Shown here: piece after piece, positions 62,701 through 64,000 of the stretch
How the letters are laid out: the number at the start of each line of letters is the position of its first letter
How positions within the stretch are numbered: position 1 is the first letter of the stretch
From: Cheiracanthium punctorium
Taxonomy: Eukaryota > Arthropoda > Arachnida > Araneae > Cheiracanthiidae
Direction of reading: 5' to 3'
Assembly (NCBI GenBank): GCA_038373885.1
Contig: JAWZYV010019464.1
Span: 186,001 to 250,000, forward strand
Length of the DNA: 64,000 nt
Program-made: the position numbers and the translations under genes
Notes under the pieces: generated by a model
The model's input: the letters and a program-made list of their open reading frames with translations, nothing else
Told to the model about the DNA's origin: nothing
Databases searched by the model: none

Positions 62701-63390
62701 TTCAATTTCGTTAATAAAGATTTTTTTAATGGATTCGGGATGATTTTTAAAGATATTTTTGCACACATACGAATGAAATAACATGCAAAATATTTACAAT
62801 AACAATACAAATCCGAGTATTTTTAAATCGCCAGTACGTTATAGCTTTCTCCTACATTGTATTGGTTTTCTATTTATGTACTTTCGTTTTCTTGGTATAA
62901 GGATCGTAGAAATGAGTTCAGGTTTTGTTTAATTGTTAAATTTAAGTGGCAATAATAAATTTCGTTACTATGATAACTGTTATTTTTAAAAGGAAAAAAA
63001 ATTATGAAATTAGTTATTCACTTTAAGAAGACAACGTACTGAGTGCAATTTACATTCATTAAATAAGAGTTATTTTGTCTCCAGAAGATCGTTCTTTTTT
63101 ATTTTGGCAAAATTTAAGAGTGATTTAAAATCAATTAACAACGTGTTCATATTAAGAAAAATAAACACTAGCAGAGAAAGAGCTTATTGAAGTCGGGATC
63201 ATTGAGATTTTTTAAAAACTAGTATGATACGTATCTTTGTCATTTGATCCATGCCTATACTTTTGCTGAAAATTTCAGGTGAACCCCAGATCATTGCGGC
63301 CGCAGATCAGGAAGTCAATGCAGGTCAACAGGTGTTTATATCATGTACAGCGGATGCAGTTCCGGAACCCGTCATGCAAATATCACCCAG
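8898..63390 (+). CDS. Tie: Tie-family receptor tyrosine kinase, N-terminal 591 residues (12 exons, 3' part outside window)
   Basis: Joined exons: 8898-8982, 26569-26702, 28973-29150, 34428-34679, 45502-45633, 48487-48648, 50171-50311, 53139-53312, 57784-57918, 58646-58786, 61116-61244, 63279-63390. All introns are GT-AG, and phases fit throughout (phase 1 everywhere except phase 0 between exons 2 and 3). Domains by residue: signal peptide 1-28, Ig-like 1 about 30-132, Ig-like 2 about 134-217, EGF-like repeats 218-554, start of Ig-like 3 from 555. The Ig-Ig-EGF-Ig order is that of vertebrate TIE1/TEK. The second EGF carries FCKPDPYGCSCAPGF, and the first EGF directly follows TRLIIRSC; both resemble the same places in TEK. 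Vertebrate Ties have three EGF repeats; here there are seven. Possible N-glycosylation sites are NFT, NVS, NNS, NAT, NST and NES. By family, a type I membrane receptor; ligand unknown here, and arthropod angiopoietins should not be assumed. The kinase is not in the window, so family membership rests on the ectodomain. The alternative, a MEGF/scavenger-type EGF protein, fits the Ig domains less well. Confidence 0.88.
9463..9731 (+). mobile_element. tRNA-derived SINE, family 1
   Basis: An A-box-like TGGCATAGTGGTTATG and a B-box-like GGTTCCGGGTTCG are spaced as in a tRNA head. The body contains GGATTTATAAGCGGCC and ends in an AAC-repeat tail. It is flanked by the duplication AATTTTCTG (9454-9462 and 9732-9740). 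The minus-strand copy at 28672-28933 shares head and tail. Confidence 0.8.
9741..11424. other. Intron 1 stretch, nothing recognised
   Basis: AT-rich intronic DNA. A piece near 11090-11180 resembles SINE body sequence, but no head, tail or target duplication could be set. Confidence 0.4.
11425..11640. repeat. Three tandem units of about 70-75 bp
   Basis: Each unit has TTCTTTGTTTCA or a variant, then GTTGGAAAGTGTATCA and AATCC. The unit resembles the right end of repeat family B. Confidence 0.6.
11713..11753. repeat. CT microsatellite followed by a T-run
   Basis: About 12 CT units followed by some 15 T. Confidence 0.9.
12483..13090 (+). pseudogene. Mariner-like element fragment with broken transposase
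   Basis: The left end TTAGGTTACAACAAAAGTTT is a mariner-type terminus, also seen on the MITE at 57066. The broken reading frame gives RKFENKDYD, then RSGQPIDVDEDHLRELAEDQ and TTRELAKELDVSAMSIS, then after frameshifts YKLNRWEPHE, a stop, and DKDRHIQVCTNLLAL. These are the N-terminal helix-turn-helix and linker blocks of mariner transposases. The catalytic half and the right terminus are missing. It is certainly inactive. Confidence 0.82.
13431..13770. repeat. Repeat family B, fragment
   Basis: Contains ATAATGCTCTCC, AGTTCTTTTACAGGAGTAC and the end block GTGTTGGAAAGTGTTTTTTA with the drifted tail. Confidence 0.5.
14591..15250. mobile_element. Long-inverted-repeat Tc1/mariner-like element
   Basis: The ends CACGGTGTACAAAAAGTCCC and the matching right end (terminating GTACACCCTG) have arms of about 150 bp and TA on both sides. 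It carries a transposase C-terminus remnant on the minus strand and sits inside the hAT at 14286-16548. Confidence 0.75.
14790..15023 (-). pseudogene. Tc1/mariner transposase C-terminus, broken
   Basis: Read on the minus strand, DLTSLDFLVWGYVKDKVYSS, then PVADIEETKRQIPQ; after a frame change, AWSEIEYRLDVVRATSGAHI follows. The LDFxxWGYVKDKVY block is the hallmark of the last catalytic region in mariner/Tc-type DDE transposases. It is truncated and frame-shifted. Confidence 0.8.
16845..17640. mobile_element. TAAGGTGACCA-type element, decayed right end
   Basis: The left end TAAGGTGACCAAACG and right block GGACGTTTGGTCACC are inverted. Phrases like GGGGACTGTCCCC recur inside. The family has a cleaner copy at 18867-19087. 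No duplication was found. Confidence 0.5.
17641..18866. other. Intron 1 stretch, nothing recognised
   Basis: Very AT-rich. No frame, inverted-repeat element or RNA gene could be supported here. Confidence 0.5.
18867..19087. mobile_element. hAT MITE (TAAGGTGACCA ends)
   Basis: The ends TAAGGTGACCA and TGGTCACCTTA are flanked by 8-bp sites GCTATATC and GTTATATC (one mismatch). Confidence 0.75.
19678..20114 (+). mobile_element. piggyBac-type foldback MITE, copy 2
   Basis: TTAA plus CCCTTTGAAGCGC at the left; GCGCGTTAAAGG plus TTAA-type end at the right (20111-20114). The palindromic core is partly deleted. Confidence 0.8.
20626..21059. mobile_element. CAGGGTGT-type Tc1/mariner MITE, copy 1
   Basis: The ends CAGGGTGTTTCTAAATTAG and CTAATTTCGAATCACCCTG are inverted; TA precedes the left end. 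The inner arms share GTAGGATACACCAAGACG. Confidence 0.7.
21084..21525. mobile_element. CAGGGTGT-type Tc1/mariner MITE, copy 2
   Basis: The ends CAGGGTGTCCC and GGGACACCCTG have TA on each side (21082-21083 and 21526-21527). A short TA repeat separates it from copy 1. Confidence 0.78.
21528..23200. other. Intron 1 stretch with low-information repeats
   Basis: Contains G- and C-runs and a short tandem phrase (GTGCTCGTAGCGTACAT near 22720-22790). No supported gene. Confidence 0.4.
23201..23649. mobile_element. Possible hAT-like element (CATTGGCGG ends)
   Basis: The left CATTGGCGGTTTTACGGGG and right CTCCGTGGGTGCGCCTATG are imperfectly inverted. No target duplication is visible. Inside, AGACAATTTTTAAAACATTT-type units repeat three times. 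Confidence 0.35.
24876..25047. mobile_element. hAT MITE (GGTACTTACGTATTATCCCG ends), copy 1
   Basis: Near-perfect inverted ends of about 26 bp. The flanks AAGAAAGG and AAGAAAAA are a decayed 8-bp duplication. Sister copies at 52681 and 60849 have exact duplications. Confidence 0.8.
25195..25960. repeat. Tandem units of about 150 bp in the Helitron-like element
   Basis: Four units each carry CATTACGCTCTATGGGCAT, a variant of GAACCGATTCTCAAACTTTT and ATTCATGCATATAGCATAAA. One gap (about 25378-25610) holds an unrelated insert with a T-arm-like CCAGGGTTTGAATCTGG. Confidence 0.6.
26569..26702 (+). CDS. Tie: Tie exon 2: first half of Ig-like domain 1
   Basis: The acceptor is CCTTACAG ending at 26568; the donor is GTATAT at 26703 (phase 0). 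It encodes the mature N-terminus, beginning GQFDANFTLQNVWG, with an N-glycosylation site NFT and the B-strand cysteine in SIIQCLSD. The pair KKIKFSRKLDTGQ continues into exon 3. TEK also begins with an Ig-like fold of this length with a cysteine in the same place. This is the only phase-0 boundary in the set; it splits the Ig fold between its two halves. Confidence 0.85.
26839..27299 (+). mobile_element. piggyBac-type foldback MITE, copy 3
   Basis: TTAA at both ends (26839-26842 and 27296-27299), with CCCTTTGAGGCGC at the left and GCGCGTTAAAGGG at the right. It lies in intron 2, 136 bp past exon 2. Confidence 0.85.
27629..28442. mobile_element. CAGGGTGTCTACC element with GGTCAAGAAAA repeats
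   Basis: The ends CAGGGTGTCTACC and GGTAGACACCCTG are exact inverted copies. Just inside, GGTCAAGAAAA-like units occur in both arms, with four in a row at 28370-28412. Type uncertain, possibly hAT. Confidence 0.65.
28672..28933 (-). mobile_element. tRNA-derived SINE, family 1, beside exon 3
   Basis: The minus-strand head has AGTACAGTGGTTAAAGCCAC and GAACAGGGTTCTG; the tail (AAC)n is at 28672-28683. The duplication TTACTAGA is at 28664-28671 and 28934-28941. It ends 39 bp before exon 3. Confidence 0.82.
28973..29150 (+). CDS. Tie: Tie exon 3: second half of Ig-like domain 1
   Basis: The acceptor TTTTTCCAG ends at 28972; the donor GTAAAA is at 29151 (phase 1). It encodes GARLPKLSQQFMQAKPVFAR followed by a hydrophobic strand, the F-strand cysteine in FGAFQCKIVTGG, and STEIITLKLPP before the domain link. 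FGAFQC stands where vertebrate Ties have a GAYFC-like F strand. A tRNA-derived SINE on the opposite strand ends 39 bp upstream of this exon. Confidence 0.87.
29482..29641. mobile_element. hAT MITE with GCGAGACGAGAC repeats
   Basis: Exact 20-bp inverted ends TAGGGATGGACGCGAGACGA are flanked by the exact 8-bp duplication GAGATTAT (29474-29481 and 29642-29649). The interior repeats TTTTGCGAGACGAGAC. Confidence 0.9.
29690..29945. repeat. Dispersed repeat shared with 44500-44732
   Basis: Both copies contain AAATCCAAATTTTTTATGTA or variants, GCCACCTATCGATTTCCGCC and AAGTTTGTACACGAAG, ending in a CGGGACAC-type terminus. Confidence 0.6.
30521..33213. repeat. Repeat family B unit, split by a hAT
   Basis: Starts AACACTTTCCAACAAGG and ends with GTGTTGGAAAGCG and a tail up to the next unit start at 33214. 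It is interrupted by the hAT 30854-32871. The end of a preceding unit is at 30436-30500. Confidence 0.55.
30854..32871. mobile_element. Non-autonomous hAT element, 2.0 kb
   Basis: The exact 8-bp duplication ATCTATAG (30846-30853 and 32872-32879) brackets ends TAGTGCTG and CAGCTCTA. Both arms carry CGTTACT-type subterminal repeats. No transposase frame is seen. Confidence 0.8.
33381..33514. mobile_element. hAT MITE (CAGGGGCGTAGC ends)
   Basis: The ends CAGGGGCGTAGCTAG and CTGGCTACGCGCCTG are flanked by the exact 8-bp duplication GTACCATG (33373-33380 and 33515-33522). Confidence 0.87.
34073..34306. mobile_element. Inverted-repeat element (GGCGAGATTCAAGTGA)
   Basis: AAGGCGAGATTCAAGTGA and TCACTTGAATCTCGCCCTT are near-perfect inverted ends, and GAACGTTTTCC recurs inverted inside. 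No clear duplication. Confidence 0.6.
34428..34679 (+). CDS. Tie: Tie exon 4: complete Ig-like domain 2 (no cysteines)
   Basis: The acceptor TATATTAG ends at 34427; the donor GTGAGT is at 34680; phase 1 at both ends. The whole domain lies in one exon: VGDTVELEVNVSKK (B strand), VKWRHNGVDVPEW (C strand), VQLKDAGVYETYYEG (F strand), LTRLIIR (G strand). DAGVY and the tryptophan are Ig hallmarks, but neither the B nor the F strand has a cysteine. TEK Ig2 shows the same trait. The exon is much more GC-rich than the surrounding AT-rich intron. Its acceptor region resembles the end of a repeat (see findings). Confidence 0.9.
34775..34945. repeat. AT-only short tandem array just after exon 4
   Basis: ATTATAATTTATAAT-type units repeat with almost no G or C. 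Confidence 0.8.
34985..35150 (+). mobile_element. SINE family 2, fragment
   Basis: Shares ACTAAACTCCGTTCC, GTGAAGCAGCATCCGG and AATGGGAGCTGGTGC with the full copy at 39213-39600. A 5' piece also lies at about 63528-63595. Confidence 0.65.
35171..35340. mobile_element. pogo/Tigger-type MITE
   Basis: CAGTCGAACCGCTTAGTGGA is inverted as ATTCCATTAAGCGGGCTCGA, with TA before the left end. Confidence 0.6.
35341..35749. mobile_element. CAACACCT-type MITE with TGACGTCA sites
   Basis: The left CAACACCTTCTGG and right CTAGAGGGTG are loosely inverted, while the arms AAGCTTTGACGTCATCA and TGATGACGTCAAAGCTT match exactly. Sister element at 56844-57669. Confidence 0.65.
35841..36111. mobile_element. CCGGGTGATTCAAA MITE
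   Basis: CCGGGTGATTCAAA and TTTGAATCACCCG-like ends are inverted; TA lies at the left flank. Confidence 0.6.
36320..36516. mobile_element. hAT MITE (CAGAGCC ends), second copy
   Basis: Flanked by the exact 8-bp duplication TCTACTTC (36312-36319 and 36517-36524); inverted relative to 7995-8172. Confidence 0.85.
36702..37056. mobile_element. hAT MITE (TAGCGTTGCCAGG ends)
   Basis: TAGCGTTGCCAGG and CCTGGCAACGCTA are flanked by the exact 8-bp duplication GTTATAGC (36694-36701 and 37057-37064). GTCCGG phrases recur inside. Confidence 0.87.
37066..38593. other. Intron 4 stretch, nothing recognised
   Basis: Plain AT-rich intronic DNA without supported elements or frames. Confidence 0.5.
38859..39014 (-). 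pseudogene. Transposase remnant interrupted by a hAT insertion
   Basis: Read across the 8-bp duplication, the minus strand gives ANSVGLPRRWIGRG (from 43289-43330), then SADDNHLPPRPPRSLDIIP and DDFF. After a one-base shift in a T-run, it gives WGYIKDRVFVPKTKF, then HNCI and a stop. RWIGRG ... PPRS and FFxWGYxKDRV are mariner/Tc-type transposase blocks. It is broken by the insertion and the frameshift. Confidence 0.8.
39213..39600 (+). mobile_element. SINE family 2, full copy
   Basis: Flanked by the exact 11-bp duplication CAATTGTAAAA (39202-39212 and 39601-39611); ends in an AAC-repeat tail. The head AGTGGTCTGGGCACTA is A-box-like. Confidence 0.8.
39693..39976. mobile_element. piggyBac-type MITE, second family
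   Basis: TTAA plus CCCATTTGTGCC at the left, GGCATAAATGGG plus TTAA at the right. Confidence 0.78.
41285..41812. repeat. Degenerate array around GCTCCAGCTTAAAA
   Basis: About eight to ten drifted copies of GCTCCAGCTTAAAA at irregular spacing, plus an AAT microsatellite at 41321-41346. Confidence 0.5.
41816..42194. mobile_element. CAGGGGCGTAGCC-type MITE, invaded copy
   Basis: The left CAGGGCCATACCTAG and right CTGGCTACGTCCCTG are inverted, with GATATATCCCCC phrases as in 33381-33514. Split by the element at 41989-42148. Confidence 0.65.
41989..42148. mobile_element. MITE with GGGCGCCGGCAG ends
   Basis: ATGGGCGCCGGCAG and CTGCCGGCGCCCAT are exact inverted ends. The 9-bp duplication CCCCTCACC is at 41980-41988 and 42149-42157. 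Confidence 0.82.
43614..43636. repeat. TA microsatellite
   Basis: About 11 TA units. Confidence 0.9.
44836..45350 (+). mobile_element. piggyBac-type foldback MITE, copy 4
   Basis: TTAA at 44836-44839 and 45347-45350. The palindromic core has arms meeting near 44985. It ends 151 bp before exon 5. Confidence 0.83.
45502..45633 (+). CDS. Tie: Tie exon 5: EGF-like repeat 1
   Basis: The acceptor ATACTGTAG ends at 45501; the donor GTGAGT is at 45634; phase 1-1. It encodes SCPVDLYGKDCDQECPPC, then YNGGICHDTWGVCVC and PAGFTGPNCEI: eight cysteines in the short hook-plus-EGF pattern typical of Tie, with G-x-C and CxCPxGFxGxxC. By position it matches EGF1 of TIE1/TEK, directly after the Ig2 end TRLIIR. 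Confidence 0.92.
45687..45826. mobile_element. GC-rich 140-bp MITE, 53 bp past exon 5
   Basis: Exact 30-bp inverted ends start AACGCCCCCTAGAGAGGAAA. A second inverted pair (GGGTTTCTCC / GGAGAAACCC) sits inside. The flanks GGTTTTAGGC and GGTTTAGGC look like a duplication with a one-base indel. Confidence 0.8.
45951..46986. mobile_element. Mutator-like element remnant, 1.04 kb
   Basis: Exact 16-bp inverted ends GGCGTCTTCTCACTTT. It carries a transposase C-terminal piece on the minus strand. No clear 9-bp duplication is seen. Confidence 0.65.
46528..46914 (-). pseudogene. C-terminal fragment of a Mutator-like transposase-domain protein
   Basis: A 128-codon frame with NSCVWAMAPKHVFTGRKTVE, then ACIYNEGLQPVLKILEVMGV and KLGPIATQYAEKRDSDRVRV, ending with a basic stretch. 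The order NxxxWxxAPKxxxxGxxxxE ... FNEG ... MGxxxGxxAxxxAxxxDxxRV is familiar from the C-terminus of Mutator-like transposase-domain proteins of arthropods and cnidarians, recalled from family knowledge and not checked. The catalytic core is absent, so it is a deletion derivative. Confidence 0.55.
46987..48486. other. Rest of intron 5, nothing recognised
   Basis: AT-rich intron sequence without supported elements. Confidence 0.45.
48487..48648 (+). CDS. Tie: Tie exon 6: EGF-like repeat 2 with the Tie signature
   Basis: The acceptor TTCATGTAG ends at 48486; the donor GTAAGT is at 48649; phase 1-1. It encodes ACGGNHFGAECSKFC, a longer insert SPPQNNSNTDELCASHL, then FCKPDPYGCSCAPGFKGSSC. The FCxPDPYGCSCAxGxKGxxC block is the clearest Tie-specific similarity in the window, as TEK has an almost identical block in its second EGF. 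The NNS sequence is a possible N-glycosylation site. Confidence 0.93.
48741..49359. mobile_element. ACACCGGTCA inverted-repeat element
   Basis: The 10-bp ends ACACCGGTCA and TGACCGGTGT bound 619 bp; a T-run and G-run lie inside. No clear duplication. Confidence 0.45.
49564..49960 (+). repeat. Direct repeat upstream of exon 7
   Basis: Nearly identical over about 400 bp to 51412-51826, same orientation. Shared phrases include GTTTTCTAACATATGCATGT and AACTCCCTCAATCAACCGG. Confidence 0.85.
50171..50311 (+). CDS. Tie: Tie exon 7: EGF-like repeat 3
   Basis: The acceptor TTGCTGATAG ends at 50170; the donor GTAAGG is at 50312; phase 1-1. It encodes HCEPGWYGADCKQPCHC, AYGISSCNRITGACSGGC and AKGWRGLSCQIE. 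CEPGWYGADCKQPCHC compares well with the TEK third EGF (CHPGFYGPDC). The inner part (CNRITGACSGGCAKGW) is the GxCxxGCxxGWxG style of MEGF and laminin-type EGFs. Direct repeats of about 400 bp flank this exon at 49564-49960 and 51412-51826. Confidence 0.92.
50560..51410. repeat. Helitron-like 5' phrase and AT-rich intron
   Basis: ATTATAAAAGAAAATGTCTG followed by TGTGTCTGTC resembles the 5' section of arthropod Helitron-like repeats. No 3' end was found. Confidence 0.3.
51412..51826 (+). repeat. Direct repeat downstream of exon 7
   Basis: Partner of 49564-49960. It carries small indels, an A-run and a short AAT run. Confidence 0.85.
52681..52842. mobile_element. hAT MITE (GGTACTTACG family), copy 2
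   Basis: Flanked by the exact 8-bp duplication AAATAGTT (52673-52680 and 52843-52850). Confidence 0.87.
53139..53312 (+). CDS. Tie: Tie exon 8: threonine-rich linker plus EGF-like repeat 4
   Basis: The acceptor TTTCGCTCCAG ends at 53138; the donor GTAAGT is at 53313; phase 1-1. A linker of about 16 residues, DPNATNTVETTTMVY, precedes the EGF CTLGWYGPSCERECHC, AGNEHCHVVTGLCPSGC, EEGWGGHSCG. The linker has one N-glycosylation site (NAT) and clustered Thr. It separates the three Tie-like repeats from four further ones, as if marking an insertion or duplication boundary. Confidence 0.9.
53457..53841 (-). mobile_element. piggyBac-type foldback MITE, copy 5 (reverse)
   Basis: TTAA at both ends (53457-53460 and 53838-53841), the right end reading GCGCCTCAAAGGG. 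The core palindrome has an extra inverted GACATCTGGCTG block. It starts 145 bp after exon 8. Confidence 0.83.
53842..55184. other. Intron 8 stretch, nothing recognised
   Basis: AT-rich. No supported element or frame. Confidence 0.45.
55185..56227. mobile_element. Non-autonomous hAT element, 1.04 kb
   Basis: CAGTGGCGGCCCGTGG and CCACGAGCCGCCACTG are inverted ends. The exact 8-bp duplication TTAAGGAC is at 55177-55184 and 56228-56235. Confidence 0.88.
56359..56791. mobile_element. CACTGTAAAAAATCC inverted-repeat element
   Basis: CACTGTAAAAAATCCGGGAA and its loose inverse ending TTTACAGTG bound 433 bp. No clear duplication; type unknown. Confidence 0.55.
56844..57669. mobile_element. CAACACCT-type MITE, interrupted copy
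   Basis: CAACACCTCCTAGATATACA and its inverse ending GGAGGTGTTG are flanked by GTTTAAT (56837-56843 and 57670-57676). Split by the mariner MITE 57066-57468. Confidence 0.78.
57066..57468. mobile_element. Mariner-type MITE
   Basis: The ends TCAGGTTGTAACGAAAGTTT and AAACTTTCGTTACAACCTAA have TA on each side (57064-57065 and 57469-57470). They match the left end of the mariner pseudogene at 12483. Confidence 0.85.
57784..57918 (+). CDS. Tie: Tie exon 9: EGF-like repeat 5
   Basis: The acceptor CCTTTTTCAG ends at 57783; the donor GTAAGC is at 57919; phase 1-1. It encodes TCRPGRFGDNCEFMCHC, EGGHHNCDKDGFCHGGC, EAGWAGFTCQT. The cysteine spacing matches exons 7, 8 and 10 (CxPGxxGxxCxxxCHC ... GxCxxGCxxGWxGxxC), pointing to tandem exon duplication. 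Confidence 0.9.
58646..58786 (+). CDS. Tie: Tie exon 10: EGF-like repeat 6
   Basis: The acceptor TCTTTACAG ends at 58645; the donor GTAAGT is at 58787; phase 1-1. It encodes ECTPGRFGTNCASTCHCH, ENSTAPCDKITGVCEGDC, EAGYMGEDCQT. It is closest to exon 9 at the start (CxPGRFGxNC) and to exon 7 in the middle (CxxITGxC). NST is a possible N-glycosylation site. Intron 9, only 727 bp, is the shortest intron of the gene. Confidence 0.9.
58928..59428 (-). mobile_element. piggyBac-type foldback MITE, copy 6 (reverse)
   Basis: TTAA at 58928-58931 and 59425-59428. It carries the inverted arms and the GTTCCCACTCTGGG end block. The right TTAA is directly followed by CCCTTTCGGACGTG, possibly the end of another TTAA element. 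Confidence 0.8.
60151..60574. mobile_element. CAGGGTGT-type Tc1/mariner MITE, copy 3
   Basis: The left CAGGGTTTCGCATGATTGGG and right TATGGGACACCCTC are inverted. Inner phrases match 21084-21525. Confidence 0.65.
60849..61022. mobile_element. hAT MITE (GGTACTTACG family), copy 3
   Basis: Inverted ends GGTACTTACGTATTATCCCG are flanked by the exact 8-bp duplication CGTGCCAC (60841-60848 and 61023-61030). It ends 93 bp before exon 11. Confidence 0.9.
61116..61244 (+). CDS. Tie: Tie exon 11: EGF-like repeat 7
   Basis: The acceptor TACCCTTTTCAG ends at 61115; the donor GTACGT is at 61245; phase 1-1. It encodes LCPQNKWGINCVNECICL, NGGQCNRNDGSCACEGRWKG, LTCNE. The CxNGGxCxxxxGxCxC pattern is more canonical than in exons 7-10 and resembles repeat 1. 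It could be the old last EGF of the array, with the extra repeats inserted before it. Phase 1 lets it splice to exon 12 or to the candidate exon at 62226. Confidence 0.9.
61245..62225. other. First part of intron 11, nothing recognised
   Basis: AT-rich intron leading to the candidate alternative acceptor at 62225. No element was set. Confidence 0.5.
62226..62305 (+). CDS. Candidate alternative last exon: membrane anchor and stop
   Basis: A strong acceptor (a T-run then CCTTCAG, ending at 62225) opens a frame that joins exon 11 in the correct phase (A + CA gives Thr). It reads TVALLVIAALIVAF, a hydrophobic run long enough to approach a membrane span, then a basic turn RGSTLPRMLMIF and a stop TAA at 62303-62305. 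An AATAAA hexamer follows at 62439-62444. If used, the product would be signal peptide, Ig1, Ig2 and seven EGFs anchored in the membrane, without Ig3, FNIII domains or kinase. The hydrophobic stretch is short (about 13-14 residues), and no transcript evidence is available, so this remains a prediction. Confidence 0.45.
62439..62444 (+). terminator. AATAAA polyadenylation signal for the candidate alternative exon
   Basis: The hexamer AATAAA lies about 134 bp past the stop codon of the candidate alternative last exon. Such hexamers are common by chance in AT-rich introns, so it is only supporting evidence. Confidence 0.3.
62445..63278. other. Last part of intron 11, nothing recognised
   Basis: Very AT-rich. 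No supported element. Confidence 0.5.
63279..63390 (+). CDS. Tie: Tie exon 12: first half of Ig-like domain 3
   Basis: The acceptor GAAAATTTCAG ends at 63278; the donor GTTTGA is at 63391, leaving phase 2. It encodes SEPQIIAAADQEVNAGQQVF, then ISCTADAVPEPVMQISP: an A strand, the GQQVFISC B strand with its cysteine, and the A-x-P-x-P turn into the C strand. The domain is cut mid-fold, so its F-strand cysteine must be in the next exon beyond the window. An Ig domain right after the EGF array is the TIE1/TEK order. Confidence 0.85.
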
Positions 63391-64000
63391 GTTTGATAAT
63401 CTTCCATCACATCTATCTATCTATCCGCATCGTGAATCACTCTTCCTGAAAAAATAAACTGAAACAGCAGTAACCCACAAGACCGCGTTTCGTATACTAA
63501 ATTTGATTCAGGTTTTCTATTTAATTTGTTTGGTGACCTAGTGGGTTGAAGTTCGGTTCCCATCAGAACACCGAAAGCCAAGCAGTGTCTAAATGATTTT
63601 TACTTACATCTACAGCTCTTGGGAGTTTTGAATTGGAAAAAGAAACAAAAAAAAAGACTATAAGCAGTGTTTATTAAAGTGTTGTTACCCCGAAGAGGGA
63701 GCCAATCCTTACACTGTAATAAATAAAGAAAGGAAAGAAAATGGCATTAAAATTTGGAAGATGTGCTAGCCAATTGGACGTCAGCTGTTATGTATGTTTA
63801 TGGAATTTTATTCGCGAAAATTCCTGACGAAATTCTGTTCCAAACCCTTGATATACGGAAATTGTACTGCATTCAAGTGTAAATGGAGAATATAAGTAAA
63901 ATTTTACGGTATGTTTCTAGTAAATGTGCGGTTATTTTTGTAGAGTGCTGGGTTTACGGGTGGGTCATCCTGGGTGTCGAGGTCACCTGATTACGAACCC
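63391..64000. other. Intron after exon 12 (partial)
   Basis: Holds a 5' SINE family 2 fragment (about 63528-63595). No convincing next Ig exon lies within the window. Confidence 0.5.

Noticed and set aside
63944..64000. Possible next exon after TTTTTGTAG in the phase left by exon 12
   Set aside because: The frame is open to the window edge but reads VLGLRVGHPGCRGHLITNP, which does not look like the C-to-F strands of an Ig domain, and it is too short to judge.

Overview
The window looks like a stretch of an arthropod nuclear genome, most likely a chelicerate such as a spider (inferred). It is AT-rich and intron-rich, and it is full of short DNA transposons, SINEs and a Helitron-like element. 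There is no bacterial-style gene packing. Nearly all open frames not named below are chance frames or transposon debris.

One gene dominates. Twelve + strand exons (8898-63390), all with GT-AG introns and compatible phases, encode the first 591 residues of a Tie-family (TIE1/TEK-like) receptor tyrosine kinase. The order is signal peptide, Ig-like 1, a cysteine-less Ig-like 2, seven EGF-like repeats (one per phase 1-1 exon), and the first half of Ig-like 3. The rest (end of Ig3, probable FNIII domains, membrane segment, kinase) must lie to the right of the window. A phase-compatible candidate alternative last exon lies in intron 11 at 62226-62305. It would encode a membrane segment and a stop, with an AATAAA signal downstream, and would yield a membrane-anchored, kinase-less receptor.

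Layout: 1-1740 holds a possible 3' end of another + strand gene. 1740-8897 is intergenic and repeat-rich. 8983-26568 is the 17.6-kb intron 1, packed with hAT, mariner, piggyBac and SINE insertions and a Helitron-like element. 26569-34679 holds the Ig1 and Ig2 exons. Intron 4 (34680-45501) holds a nested transposon stack: a Tc1/mariner-like element split by a hAT that was itself hit by a SINE, a piggyBac MITE and a MITE-in-MITE. 45502-61244 holds the seven EGF exons. 63279-63390 is the first Ig3 exon.

Many mobile elements are defined by terminal inverted repeats plus exact target-site duplications (TSDs) read directly from the sequence: 8 bp for hAT, TTAA for piggyBac, TA for Tc1/mariner, and 8-11 bp for SINEs. 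Two transposon remnants crowd splice acceptors of the receptor gene (exons 3 and 4).
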